This document shows positions 7,101 to 14,622 of a DNA stretch of 64,000 nucleotides, one piece after another. How positions within the stretch are numbered: position 1 is the stretch's first letter; every line of letters begins with the position of its first letter. A program made the translations under genes and the position numbers. The stretch is from Hamadaea tsunoensis DSM 44101 (GTDB lineage Bacteria > Actinomycetota > Actinomycetes > Mycobacteriales > Micromonosporaceae), in assembly GCF_000428945.1 (NCBI RefSeq), contig NZ_AUAX01000006.1, forward strand, positions 332,003 through 396,002, read 5' to 3'. The notes under the pieces were generated by a model. The model saw nothing but the letters and a program-made list of their open reading frames with translations. It was not told the origin of the DNA and ran no database searches.

Positions 7101-8321
7101 GTGCGAACCGCGTCAGGTCAGGCAAATCGGGTCATAGTTGTAGGTGCCGGTATCGGCGGGCTCGCCTGTGCGCTGCACCTCAGCGGAGCCGGCCGCGAGG
7201 TCACCGTGATCGAGCGGGCGGCCGTACCGGGTGGCCGGGCCGGGCACATCGAGCTCGACGGGTACCGGTTCGACACCGGGCCGTCCACTCTCGGCGATCC
7301 CGAGGCGCTCACGGCCGCGTTCACGGCGGTCGGCGAGGAGATGTCCAACTGGGTAGACCTGGTCAAGCTGACGCCGGCGTACCGGGCGCACTTCGCGGAC
7401 GGCTCGACGCTCGACGTCGACGAGGACCCCGACCGGATGGCCGCCGCGATCCGGGAGTTCTGCGGAACCCGGGACGCCGACGGCTACCTGCGGTTCACCG
7501 CCGCCGGATCCCCGGCCGACCGGGCGAACCAGTTCTTCGCCGATCGGCGTACCCGGAGATTGTTCGGAAGATCCTTATTCGCGGGCCTGGCGCCGTCGCT
7601 GTACCACCCCCGCGGCGGCCTGTACGCGGTGCCGGGGGCGATGGCCGACGTGGCGGCCAAGCACGGTGTGACGATGCGCTACGACACGACGGTGACGGGG
7701 GTGGAGTCGCGCGGCGACCGGGTGACGGCGGTGCTCACCGCGGACGGTGAGCGGCTCGCGGCGGACGCGTTCGTCCTGCCCGTCCGCGAGGCCCCGCAGC
7801 CGCCGCCGAGCTGCGTGGTCATGCACCTCGGCGCCCGTGCCCGATTCACCCACGCCGCCCACCACAGCGTGTATTTCGGTCACGCGTGGGAACGAAGTTT
7901 CACCGAGATCGTCGACCGGGGCGAGTTGATGACGGATCCTTCCCTTCTGGTGACCAATCCGACTTCCACCGATAACACCGTGGCTCCACCCGGACGTGAC
8001 ACTTATTACGTGCTCGCGCCCGTACCGAACCTGAAGACCGCACCGGTGAACTGGACGACCGCGATGGGCCGCAGGTACGCCGGCGAGCTGATGGCGGCCC
8101 TGGAAGCCCGTGGTTACCTGGATCTCGGCATCAACCTGGAGGTATCGCACGTGGTGACTCCCGCCGACTGGAACCGCGACGGACTGCCCGCCGGTTCGCC
8201 GTTCTGCGGCCCCGCCCCGACCGGCCACGCCAACGCGTACGCCGCCGGCGGCTGGACCGTCCGCGCGGCCGTCGTCTCCGGCCACACCGCCGCCCGCTCG
8301 GTCCTGGGCGGCCACCTGTGA
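7101..8321 (+). CDS. CrtI-like phytoene desaturase family protein, shortened
   Basis: The N-terminus (VIVVGAGIGGLACALHLSG...PGGRAG, GYRFDTGPSTLGDP) is characteristic of CrtI-type carotenoid desaturases. At about 406 aa it is shorter than the usual 490 or so: the helical substrate region between the CGTRDADGYLRF segment and YHPRGGLYAVPGAMA has lost roughly 60-70 residues, and the final FAD motif is compressed to NAYAAGGWTVRAAVVSGHTAA. The frame is intact, so it may be a divergent enzyme rather than a pseudogene. GTG 7101 is chosen because the Rossmann motif follows closely; GTG 7053 is possible. It overlaps idi by 4 nt, and idi makes the isoprenoid precursor DMAPP. Confidence 0.75.
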   Translation: MRTASGQANRVIVVGAGIGGLACALHLSGAGREVTVIERAAVPGGRAGHIELDGYRFDTGPSTLGDPEALTAAFTAVGEEMSNWVDLVKLTPAYRAHFADGSTLDVDEDPDRMAAAIREFCGTRDADGYLRFTAAGSPADRANQFFADRRTRRLFGRSLFAGLAPSLYHPRGGLYAVPGAMADVAAKHGVTMRYDTTVTGVESRGDRVTAVLTADGERLAADAFVLPVREAPQPPPSCVVMHLGARARFTHAAHHSVYFGHAWERSFTEIVDRGELMTDPSLLVTNPTSTDNTVAPPGRDTYYVLAPVPNLKTAPVNWTTAMGRRYAGELMAALEARGYLDLGINLEVSHVVTPADWNRDGLPAGSPFCGPAPTGHANAYAAGGWTVRAAVVSGHTAARSVLGGHL

Positions 8322-8860
8322 TCCCGGCCGCCGTACGCGAGGACCTGCTCGTCGAGCTGGTCGACGACTTCGGCGCGCCGGTCGGCGAGGCCACCGTCCT
8401 CGAAGCGCACACCGCGCCGGGGCTGCTGCACCGGGCGTTCTCGGTGCACCTGCTGGACTCCGACGGCCGGCTCCTGCTCCAGCAGCGGGCGGCGGTCAAG
8501 ACCCGGTTCCCGCTGCGCTGGGCGAACGCGTGCTGCGGGCATCCCGCCCCCGGCCAGTCCGTCGTGGACGCGGCCGGCGTACGCCTCGTCGAGGAGCTCG
8601 GCCTGTCCGGCATCGACCTCACCGAGGTGGGCGTGTACGCGTACCGCGCCGACGACCCGGCCACCGGCCGCGTCGAGTACGAGCACGATCACGTGCTGCT
8701 CGGCATCGTCGACTCCGACGAGCTCCGGCCGCGCCCGGACCCGGCCGAGGTCGCCGCGCTGCGCTGGGTCGCCTCGACGGAACTGTGGGCGGAGCTGGCG
8801 TCGTCACCCTCGGCGTACGCGCCGTGGCTGCCCGGAGTCACCCGGCTCGCCCTGCCCTGA
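8318..8860 (+). CDS. idi: Isopentenyl-diphosphate delta-isomerase (type 1)
   Basis: This 180-aa Nudix enzyme interconverts IPP and DMAPP. Family landmarks are present: LLHRAFSVHLLDSDGRLLLQQRA, KTRFPLRWANACCGHP containing the catalytic Cys region (about residue 70), a Nudix-like AAGVRLVEELG, and EYEHDHVLLG with the metal-binding and catalytic Glu residues. The GTG start overlaps the desaturase stop (GTGA), so the two are translationally coupled, in line with an isoprenoid or carotenoid role. No crtB or crtE is in the window. Confidence 0.95.
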   Translation: MIPAAVREDLLVELVDDFGAPVGEATVLEAHTAPGLLHRAFSVHLLDSDGRLLLQQRAAVKTRFPLRWANACCGHPAPGQSVVDAAGVRLVEELGLSGIDLTEVGVYAYRADDPATGRVEYEHDHVLLGIVDSDELRPRPDPAEVAALRWVASTELWAELASSPSAYAPWLPGVTRLALP

Positions 8861-8982
8861 CCGGCACGCGCCGTTCCTGCCAGGGCATACGTCACTGGTG
8901 GATGCCCTGATCGCGTGTCCGTGCGAGGCTGTTCCCCGGTGCCCGCCGATCTCCCCCACCGGCGGCCCGGGGAGGAAACCCG

Positions 8983-9915
8983 ATGGCGCGTCTCCGTCTC
9001 CCTGCCGACCTCCGTGGCGGGCTCGGCGGCCTCCGGCGACTCGATGTCGTCCTGCGCGGCTGGCTGACACGCGGCGGCCCCGTCTCGTCCGGCGGGCACG
9101 TGCTGCTGCGCGGACGCGTACCGGTGGTGCTTGCCGGGCTGGTCGTCGTCGTCCTGCTCGGCGTCATCGGAAGTTGCTCCGCCGGCGGCCGTCCCGCTGC
9201 CGACGCGTCGTCGCCGCCACCGCCGGCCTCCTCGGCCTCACCCTCGGCGTCGCCGTCACCGAGCACGTCGCCGAAGCCGTCCGCCAAACCCAAGCCGGCC
9301 TCGACGAAGCCCCCGGCCGGCAGCATCATGATCCACACCGGTACGGCGGCCACGGCGCTGACCTTCGACGACGGCCCCCAGCCGACCTGGACGCCCAACG
9401 TCCTCAACCAGCTCAAGGCGGCCGGCGTCCACGCCACGTTCTGCCTCATCGGTCAGCAGGTGAAGGCCAACGCCGCCCTGGTACGCCGGATGGTCGCCGA
9501 AGGGCACACCCTCTGCAACCACTCCTGGGCCCACGACGAGCACCTCGGCAGCAAGTCCACCGCCCAGATCCGGGCCGACATCGTGCGTACCGACGCGGCG
9601 ATCCACGCGGTCGTCCCCGGCGTACCGATCCTGTACTTCCGCCAGCCCGGCGGGATCTGGACGGCCAACGAGATCGCGGTCATCCGCTCGCTCGGCAAGA
9701 AGGCCCTCGGCTGGAGCGTCGACCCGTCCGACTGGGACCGGCCCGGCACCCAGGCCATCATCAGCCGTGTCCTGTCTCACACCCGCAAGGGTTCGATCGT
9801 CCTGATGCACGACGGCGGCGGTGACCGCTCCCAGACGGCGTCGGCGCTGCACACGATCCTGCCCGCGCTCAAGGCCAAGTACACGCTCATCGCCCTGCCC
9901 ACCCCGACCGGCTGA
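8983..9915 (+). CDS. Membrane-anchored polysaccharide deacetylase (NodB domain)
   Basis: This 310-aa protein has a basic cytoplasmic N-terminus, one membrane segment (about residues 46-64, VPVVLAGLVVVVLLGVIGS), a Ser/Pro/Lys-rich linker (65-112) and an extracellular NodB carbohydrate-esterase-4 domain. Catalytic motifs are visible: ALTFDDGPQ (motif 1, Asp-Asp), HSWAHDEH (metal-binding His pair), YFRQPGG (motif 3) and VLMHDGGG (C-terminal His). It probably N-deacetylates peptidoglycan or another cell-wall glycan. A GGGGAGGAAA ribosome site precedes ATG 8983. Confidence 0.93.
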   Translation: MARLRLPADLRGGLGGLRRLDVVLRGWLTRGGPVSSGGHVLLRGRVPVVLAGLVVVVLLGVIGSCSAGGRPAADASSPPPPASSASPSASPSPSTSPKPSAKPKPASTKPPAGSIMIHTGTAATALTFDDGPQPTWTPNVLNQLKAAGVHATFCLIGQQVKANAALVRRMVAEGHTLCNHSWAHDEHLGSKSTAQIRADIVRTDAAIHAVVPGVPILYFRQPGGIWTANEIAVIRSLGKKALGWSVDPSDWDRPGTQAIISRVLSHTRKGSIVLMHDGGGDRSQTASALHTILPALKAKYTLIALPTPTG

Positions 9916-10076
9916 GATTCTGATCTTCGTACCGCCAGGTCGGCCCTAGGCCGGGGTCGATTTGGCGGGCCGGGAGGGCATCGCATATGCTTTGCAAGCC
10001 TCCGGCGGGGCCGGATGGGAGCTGAAGCAAAACCAGCATCATGCAGCGCGAGAGCGTGTGCGATGATGGTTCGGCC

Positions 10077-10149
10077 GCCCTCATCGTCTAGCGGCCTAGG
10101 ACGCCGCCCTTTCAAGGCGGTAGCACGGGTTCGAATCCCGTTGGGGGCA
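10077..10149 (+). tRNA. tRNA-Glu (UUC)
   Basis: Seven-base acceptor arms GCCCTCA/TGGGGGC pair with one T-G wobble, the anticodon stem CCGCC/GGCGG holds loop CTTTCAA (anticodon TTC), and the T arm is ACGGGTTCGAATCCCGT. The discriminator is A at 10149 and CCA is not encoded. It is the first of a Glu-Asp-Phe cluster typical of actinomycetes. Confidence 0.97.
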
Positions 10150-10187
10150 CGGAACGGAGACTGGTACAGTCTCCGGAGCAAGAGCAA

Positions 10188-10264
10188 GGTCCTGTGGAGC
10201 AGTTGGAGTGCTCGCCGCCCTGTCAAGGCGGAGGTCGCGGGTTCAAGTCCCGTCAGGACCGCCA
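10188..10264 (+). tRNA. tRNA-Asp (GUC), CCA encoded
   Basis: Acceptor GGTCCTG (10188-10194) pairs with CAGGACC (10254-10260), the anticodon loop is CTGTCAA (GTC), and the T arm is GCGGGTTCAAGTCCCGT. The mature gene body ends at G10261 and CCA follows at 10262-10264. Confidence 0.97.
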
Positions 10265-10270
10265 ACGCTG

Positions 10271-10294
10271 ACGCCGCGCGAATCAGCGCGGCGT
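10271..10294. terminator. Hairpin between tRNA-Asp and tRNA-Phe
   Basis: ACGCCGCGC (10271-10279) pairs perfectly with GCGCGGCGT (10286-10294) around a 6-nt loop. It may terminate the first transcript or be a processing site in a polycistronic tRNA precursor. Confidence 0.55.
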
Positions 10295-10305
10295 TCGTGT
10301 TGAAC

Positions 10306-10379
10306 GGCCAGGTAGCTCAGTTGGTACGAGCGTCCGACTGAAAATCGGAAGGTCGGCGGTTCGACCCCGCCCCTGGCCA
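10306..10379 (+). tRNA. tRNA-Phe (GAA)
   Basis: Acceptor GGCCAGG pairs with CCTGGCC (10372-10378), the anticodon stem TCCGA/TCGGA holds loop CTGAAAA (anticodon GAA), and the T arm GGCGGTTCGACCCCGCC is normal. CCA is not encoded. Confidence 0.97.
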
Positions 10380-10387
10380 CCTTTCAC

Positions 10388-10415
10388 AACGACCAGGGGA
10401 ATTCCCCTGGTCGTT
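10388..10415 (+). terminator. Perfect 28-bp palindromic terminator after the tRNA cluster
   Basis: AACGACCAGGGGAA (10388-10401) is directly followed by its exact complement to 10415, and then TTCTG. It is 9 nt after tRNA-Phe and should end the tRNA transcript. Confidence 0.85.
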
Positions 10416-10542
10416 TTCTGTTTCCGGGTGGCCCGTGACCGGATCCCGTTCGATGATGCGGTTGCGGTGATTCTCAGTGACCCGGACATCACTCGGCGCT
10501 GCAATTTGACCGATATAGCGTCTACAGTGCAAATTACTCCCT

Positions 10543-11076
10543 GTGGCTACGCTGAGCGAGTCCCTGGGGCGTGACGTCGCGGTGCTGACCCGGCCGGGTC
10601 TGCTGCACCGGGAGGTCGGTGCGGCCCTGTCCGACCGCGCTGTGCTGGTGCTTTACTTCGCCGGGCTGGACGACGCGTACAGAGTGGACGACGTCGGGGC
10701 CGCCCTGGTACGCGCCTTCGACCGCTGCATGGGCGACTACGGATTGTCGATGATCGTGGACGTGGACGTCGAGCCGCCCGCGTGCGAGTGGCTGCTGTCC
10801 GCCGATCAGAGCGGCGGGTACGCCTTGCACCGTCCCGATGACGTGACCGCCTCCGTCACCGGGTTTCCCGCCGGATGGTGGCATCGGGCGGCGGTGCAGG
10901 CGTGGCGGGTGCCGATGTTGGCGACGTGCGCACCCTATGGGCCGACGGATCGGTTGTGGACGGACGGGGACATCGTGCGCACCTGGCTCGACGGTGCCGC
11001 GCGGGCACGCCGGGTGTGGGGCGGCTCGGTCTCCGTACAGACGCCGCGGCCACCGGCGCCGCGGAACGCCCGCTAG
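10543..11076 (+). CDS. Hypothetical protein coded upstream of a DUF397 protein
   Basis: This is a 177-aa soluble protein of unknown function with a GTG start. It is rich in Trp, Val and Asp, with hydrophobic stretches such as RAVLVLYFAG and LSMIVDVDVEPP suggesting a mixed alpha-beta fold, and the C-terminal 15 residues are Pro/Arg-rich. No helix-turn-helix, signal peptide or membrane segment is visible. It precedes the DUF397 gene by 27 nt on the same strand. DUF397 genes usually follow an XRE-type regulator, so this protein occupies that place, but nothing in it resembles one. Confidence 0.6.
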   Translation: MATLSESLGRDVAVLTRPGLLHREVGAALSDRAVLVLYFAGLDDAYRVDDVGAALVRAFDRCMGDYGLSMIVDVDVEPPACEWLLSADQSGGYALHRPDDVTASVTGFPAGWWHRAAVQAWRVPMLATCAPYGPTDRLWTDGDIVRTWLDGAARARRVWGGSVSVQTPRPPAPRNAR

Positions 11077-11103
11077 CGGGCCGGACCAGGAGAGGCAGGA
11101 CAG

Positions 11104-11289
11104 ATGCTCGACGAGGTGTGGCGGAAGAGCACGCGGTCCACGGACACCAACTGCGTGGAGGTCGCCGCCCGCAGGGGTCTCGTCATCATGCGCGACAGCA
11201 AGGACCGCCGGCGGATGCTGGCGTTCTCCGAGGACGGCTGGGACGCCTTCGTCGCCGGCGTACGCGCGGGGGAGTTCGACCGCGCCTGA
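11104..11289 (+). CDS. DUF397 domain-containing protein
   Basis: This 61-aa protein is a near-complete DUF397 domain: VWRKSTRSTDTNCVEVA, VIMRDSKDRRRMLAFSEDGWDAFVAGV. These small proteins are abundant in sporulating actinomycetes and usually pair with a cognate XRE regulator in BldB- or AbaA-orfA-like modules that affect development or antibiotic production. AGGAG lies upstream of ATG 11104. The expected regulator is missing next to it; the upstream neighbour is an unknown 177-aa protein. Confidence 0.92.
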   Translation: MLDEVWRKSTRSTDTNCVEVAARRGLVIMRDSKDRRRMLAFSEDGWDAFVAGVRAGEFDRA

Positions 11290-11404
11290 GAGCACGCACC
11301 GGACGGGGACGTGGAGGGTCCCCTGAGCCGACGGCCGTGGGCCCGCCGCCCGCGGCCGTCTTGTGCGGCGGGACCAGCGAGACGAGGCACCGGTAGGGGA
11401 AGCC

Positions 11405-11707
11405 TCAGAGGGCCAGGAGCAGCCGCATGGCCTCGGCGATCCGGGCGAGGCTCGCGCCGGTGAGCATCCCCACCGGCCCGGAGAGGCGGTCGGGATTGAT
11501 CGTGCCGAGGGTGGTCAGGTCCACCGCCCCGCCGACCGGGTCGGGATCGGCCAGCGGCACCATGGTCGGCACCAGCGGGGTCGCCCGCCGGGTCAGGTAT
11601 GCGCACACCGGCCACGACACCGAATTGTGGACGTCGTTGGAGAGCACGACGATGCGTACGGAGGGGCCGGCGGAAGGGCTGTAGTCCCAGACGACGCCGC
11701 GGTTCAC
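11405..11707 (-). CDS. PemK/MazF-like toxin family protein
   Basis: This 100-aa protein starts VNRGVVWDYSP, then SVRIVVLSNDVHN and VPTMVPL. The RG-x-VW opening and the RxxVVLSND strand are the usual first strands of the CcdB/PemK/MazF ribonuclease barrel. The GTG start overlaps the stop of the upstream 76-aa gene (GTGA), the coupling expected in type II toxin-antitoxin modules. A catalytic Arg/Thr pair cannot be assigned confidently, so it could be a degenerate or non-toxic relative. Confidence 0.7.
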   Translation of the reverse strand: MNRGVVWDYSPSAGPSVRIVVLSNDVHNSVSWPVCAYLTRRATPLVPTMVPLADPDPVGGAVDLTTLGTINPDRLSGPVGMLTGASLARIAEAMRLLLAL

Positions 11708-11934
11708 TCGGACTCGGTCCTGAACCGGAGCAGCCGCTGGGCCTCCGTGTCGGCGATGAACCGGGTCCGTGCCGTGTCGCGGCGGACGGCGGGCTCGCGC
11801 ATGCCGTCGCGCGTCGCCTTGTCGTAGATGGCCGCGAGCCACGCCCCGGGGTCCAGACCGTCATGGTCCGCGCGGCGGTGGAGGATTTCCAGCGCGTACT
11901 CGGGCAGTGTGGTCGCGAAATTCACCTGCGCCAT
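11704..11934 (-). CDS. Putative antitoxin of a PemK/MazF-like module
   Basis: This 76-aa charged protein begins MAQVNFATTLPEYALEILHR. The N-terminal strand and helix look like a ribbon-helix-helix type dimer, and the Arg/Glu-rich C-terminus (DTARTRFIADTEAQRLL) could wrap the toxin, as in MazE- or ParD-like antitoxins. The assignment rests mainly on size, charge and the GTGA overlap with the downstream toxin-like gene. An upstream start at 11979 is possible, but 11934 gives the more plausible N-terminus. Confidence 0.55.
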   Translation of the reverse strand: MAQVNFATTLPEYALEILHRRADHDGLDPGAWLAAIYDKATRDGMREPAVRRDTARTRFIADTEAQRLLRFRTESE

Positions 11935-11997
11935 GCCTGCCATCATCGCAAGATCTGCGGTTGCGGCGCCATGCCGCACCGCCCGGCGGGCGCGGCG

Positions 11998-12390
11998 TCA
12001 GATGGCGGCGCGGTGGTTGAGCGTGGCGACGGTGGAGCCGGTCAGCGTGAGCAGGCAGTCGTGCAGCCGGCCGTCGGAGTGGGCCGCGCCGATCAGGGCG
12101 TGGGCCGTCTGCTCGTCCTCGTTGAGGTACGCGCTGATGAACCGGGCGACCCAGCGGGCGTCGTAGCGAGCCTGGTCGATGCCGGGGAAGTCGAGGGACC
12201 AGGGGCCGGACGGCTGGGCGTCGCCGGCGATGGTGCCGGCGAGACACCAGGCGACGCCGAGGGCACCGGGGACGCCGGTGGCCCCCACGACGCTGTCGAC
12301 GGTCTCGGCGACCGCCGCCCGGTCGCCGGCGATGGCCTGATCGAGCAGCAACGCCGCGTCTTCGAAGACGCGATGGGGATCCCCGGTCAC
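11998..12390 (-). CDS. Hypothetical protein
   Basis: This is a 130-aa, mostly helical soluble protein of unknown function (VTGDPHRVFEDAALLLDQAIAGD...WVARFISAYLNEDEQTAHALIGAA). The GTG at 12390 is preferred over GTG 12471 because TAGGCT, a good -10, lies 7 nt upstream, indicating a leaderless transcript. It lies 63 nt upstream of the putative antitoxin on the same strand and may be co-transcribed with the pair, but it resembles no known toxin-antitoxin component. Confidence 0.55.
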   Translation of the reverse strand: MTGDPHRVFEDAALLLDQAIAGDRAAVAETVDSVVGATGVPGALGVAWCLAGTIAGDAQPSGPWSLDFPGIDQARYDARWVARFISAYLNEDEQTAHALIGAAHSDGRLHDCLLTLTGSTVATLNHRAAI

Positions 12391-12515
12391 ATCGGTGAGC
12401 CTACGCCGGGCTGTCAACGCAACCCGGACAGGCGCATCCTTCCCGGCCACTTCCCGACAGATCGCGCGCACGCTAAGGTGCCGAACTAGATGATCGTTGG
12501 AGGTGTCATCCCCTC

Positions 12516-13892
12516 ATGCGCCCGTGGCCCATCGCCCGTTCGCACCGCGGGCCCATCGCCCGTTCGGTTGTGTCGGGCACGCTCGTTCTCGGTCTCCTCG
12601 CCGCCGGGCTTGCCGGCTGCGGCGGCGAACCGGCCGCGTCCGACGACAGCCGGCAGCAGCTGCGCCTCTACGGCGCCGACGGCAACATGAAGAACGCCAT
12701 CGGCGAGCCGGTCGGCAAGGCCCAGCCCGGCCTGATCTCGGGCATGAAGGGCACCACCCCGCTGACGCCGCTCACCGACGACTTCAAGGCGCGGCTGCGC
12801 GGCATCGACCCGGCCCTCAAGGACTACCCGTATGCGGGCGAGTCGTACGACGCGATCGTGATCATGGCGCTGGCGACCCAGCTGGCCCGCACGACCCGGC
12901 CCGAGATCGTCAAGCAGTACGTCGACGGCGTGACGACCGGCGGCAAGGTCTGCGCCGACGTGGCGGCCTGCCTGACCCTCGCCCGGGCGGGGCAGGATCT
13001 CCAGTACCAGGGGATCACGGTCAAGACCGGGTTCAAGGACAGCGGCGAGCCGTCGACGACCTCGTACGGCACCCTGCACTTCTCGGCGGATAGCAAGATC
13101 AATTCTCAGCTGACCGAGTTCGTCGGCGCGGGATCGGCCGACGCCGCCACGCACAGCGAGGGACCGGCCCCGGTGGCGGTCTCCGTCCCGGTCACCGGCG
13201 CCCCGCTGGTCATCGGCGGCCTGACCGCCATCACGGGTACCAACTCGGGCTCCAATCCGCCCAAGCGGGCCGGGGCGAAGCTGGCCCTGGCCGAGCTCAA
13301 CGCGGCGGGCGGCGTACTGGGCAAGCCGATCAAGTTCCTCGACGGCGACGACGGCACCGACCCGGTCAAGGCGAAGGCCACCCTGGCGGCCGAGAAGGGC
13401 CAGGGCGCCACGATGTTCTTCGGGCCGAGCGGCTCGGGCGTCGCCAAGGAGCTCATCCCGGTCGCCGCCGCGGAGCATGTCATCCTGTTCGCGCCGTCGG
13501 CCACCTCGGCGGCGCTCAGCTCGATCAACGACGACGGCTACTTCTTCCGGGCCGCGCCGTCCGACGAGCTCCAGGCGCGCGCCCTCGCCGACGTGATCAT
13601 GCGGGACGGCCTGCGCAAACTGAGCATCCTGTACCGCAAGGACACCTACGGCGAGGGTCTCGCCCAGGGGGTCAAGGACGAGCTGATGAAGGCCGGCCTC
13701 CAGGACGCCGGGGTGCAGCTGGAGGCCTACGACGTCCCGAAGGACGCGGCCTCCCTGCAGATCCCGGACCAGGTGCACCGGATCCACGAGTTCGCGCCGG
13801 AAGGCGTACTGGTGGTGGGGCTGACGGAGTCCGCCTACGCGATCCTGGACCTAGCTGCGGGCGGGGTCGATCCGCGGGTCTCCCCCGCGTAG
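12516..13892 (+). CDS. LIV-type ABC substrate-binding lipoprotein with apparently permuted lobes
   Basis: This is a 458-aa lipoprotein with a signal peptide and lipobox LAGC (Cys35). It resembles branched-chain amino-acid-type periplasmic binding proteins, but the order is unusual. Residues about 47-195 (LYGADGNMKNA, DDFKARLRGIDP, YAGESYDAIVIMALA, STTSYGTLHF) look like the C-terminal lobe. After a linker, residues about 228-448 (PLVIGGLTAITG, LALAELNAAGGVLGKPI, ATMFFGPSGSGVAKELIPVA, LSILYRKDTYGEGLA, VLVVGLTESAYAIL) look like the N-terminal lobe. The protein stops where a normal one would enter the C-lobe. Its 3' end overlaps the convergent TetR gene by 42 nt. GGAGGTG lies 10 nt upstream. No permease is adjacent. 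Confidence 0.75.
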   Translation: MRPWPIARSHRGPIARSVVSGTLVLGLLAAGLAGCGGEPAASDDSRQQLRLYGADGNMKNAIGEPVGKAQPGLISGMKGTTPLTPLTDDFKARLRGIDPALKDYPYAGESYDAIVIMALATQLARTTRPEIVKQYVDGVTTGGKVCADVAACLTLARAGQDLQYQGITVKTGFKDSGEPSTTSYGTLHFSADSKINSQLTEFVGAGSADAATHSEGPAPVAVSVPVTGAPLVIGGLTAITGTNSGSNPPKRAGAKLALAELNAAGGVLGKPIKFLDGDDGTDPVKAKATLAAEKGQGATMFFGPSGSGVAKELIPVAAAEHVILFAPSATSAALSSINDDGYFFRAAPSDELQARALADVIMRDGLRKLSILYRKDTYGEGLAQGVKDELMKAGLQDAGVQLEAYDVPKDAASLQIPDQVHRIHEFAPEGVLVVGLTESAYAILDLAAGGVDPRVSPA

Positions 13893-14489
13893 CCCCGCCG
13901 TCAGCGCCGCGAAGGCCGCCCGCCGCAGGTCGCCCAGGTCGTCCTGGCCGTCACTGGCCAGCCACGCCACCAGCGCCGTGTCCCAGGCCCCGCTCGTGGC
14001 CGCCGCGACCAGCTGCGGATACAGGTCGGTCACCACCATTCCCGGCGTACGCGCGGCCGCGAACTCGGCGACCACACCGGCCAGATCCCTGTTCAGCAGC
14101 AGGTACGTGCCGAGCAGGCCGGGCTGCGTCCGCAGGAGCCGCAGGCGTTCCAGGATCTGCCGGCGGTCCTCGGGATCGGCCAGGTCGAGCCCTTCCAGCA
14201 CGGTGTCGATCGAGTCGAGGACCGGTTCGCCCTCGGGCCGCCCCCACAGCGCCGTACGCAGCGCGGCGATCCGGCCCTGGGCCACGTCGCCGAGCAGGAT
14301 GTGCTGTTTCGACGCGAAGTACCGGAAGAAGGTGCGCTCGGCGACCCCGGCGGCCTCGGCGATCTCCTCGACGGTGGTCCCCTCGTAGCCGCGCTCGGCG
14401 AACAGGCGCAGGGCGGCCTCCTCCAGCGCCTGGCGGGTCGCCAGCTTCTTGCGGATGCGCCGGTTGCCACCCCAGTCCGCGGAGGTCAT
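13851..14489 (-). CDS. TetR family transcriptional regulator
   Basis: This 212-aa regulator has a textbook TetR N-terminus: ATRQALEEAALRLFAERGYEGTTVEEIAEAAGVAERTFFRYFASKQHIL, with the helix-turn-helix at about residues 36-60. The ligand-binding C-terminal domain is helical and unassigned. A perfect palindrome (14496-14508) lies just before its start, consistent with autoregulation. It is convergent with the binding-protein gene (42-nt overlap) and divergent from the 14623 gene, either of which could be a target. Confidence 0.92.
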   Translation of the reverse strand: MTSADWGGNRRIRKKLATRQALEEAALRLFAERGYEGTTVEEIAEAAGVAERTFFRYFASKQHILLGDVAQGRIAALRTALWGRPEGEPVLDSIDTVLEGLDLADPEDRRQILERLRLLRTQPGLLGTYLLLNRDLAGVVAEFAAARTPGMVVTDLYPQLVAAATSGAWDTALVAWLASDGQDDLGDLRRAAFAALTAGLRGGDPRIDPARS

Positions 14490-14495
14490 CGGTGC

Positions 14496-14508
14496 ATCGT
14501 GTCACGAT
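14496..14508. promoter_or_regulatory. Candidate TetR autoregulatory operator
   Basis: ATCGTGTCACGAT has 6-bp arms around one T and ends 7 nt before the TetR start codon at 14489. On the minus strand CACGAT lies 6 nt before the ATG where a leaderless -10 would be, so the palindrome would cover the promoter. Confidence 0.5.
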
Positions 14509-14622
14509 CGGCGGTAGTAGCGGTGCCGCGGGCGTACCGGTGGAGTTTCCGGCGATATTGGCATAGGTCGGTGACTGTCGATAAGTCGGGCAACGCCCGC
14601 GTCCGGCCGATAGCGTCATTCC

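Noticed and set aside
10506..10528. TTGACC and TACAGT as a promoter for the gene at 10543
   Set aside because: The spacer is only 11 nt, too short for a sigma-A-type promoter.
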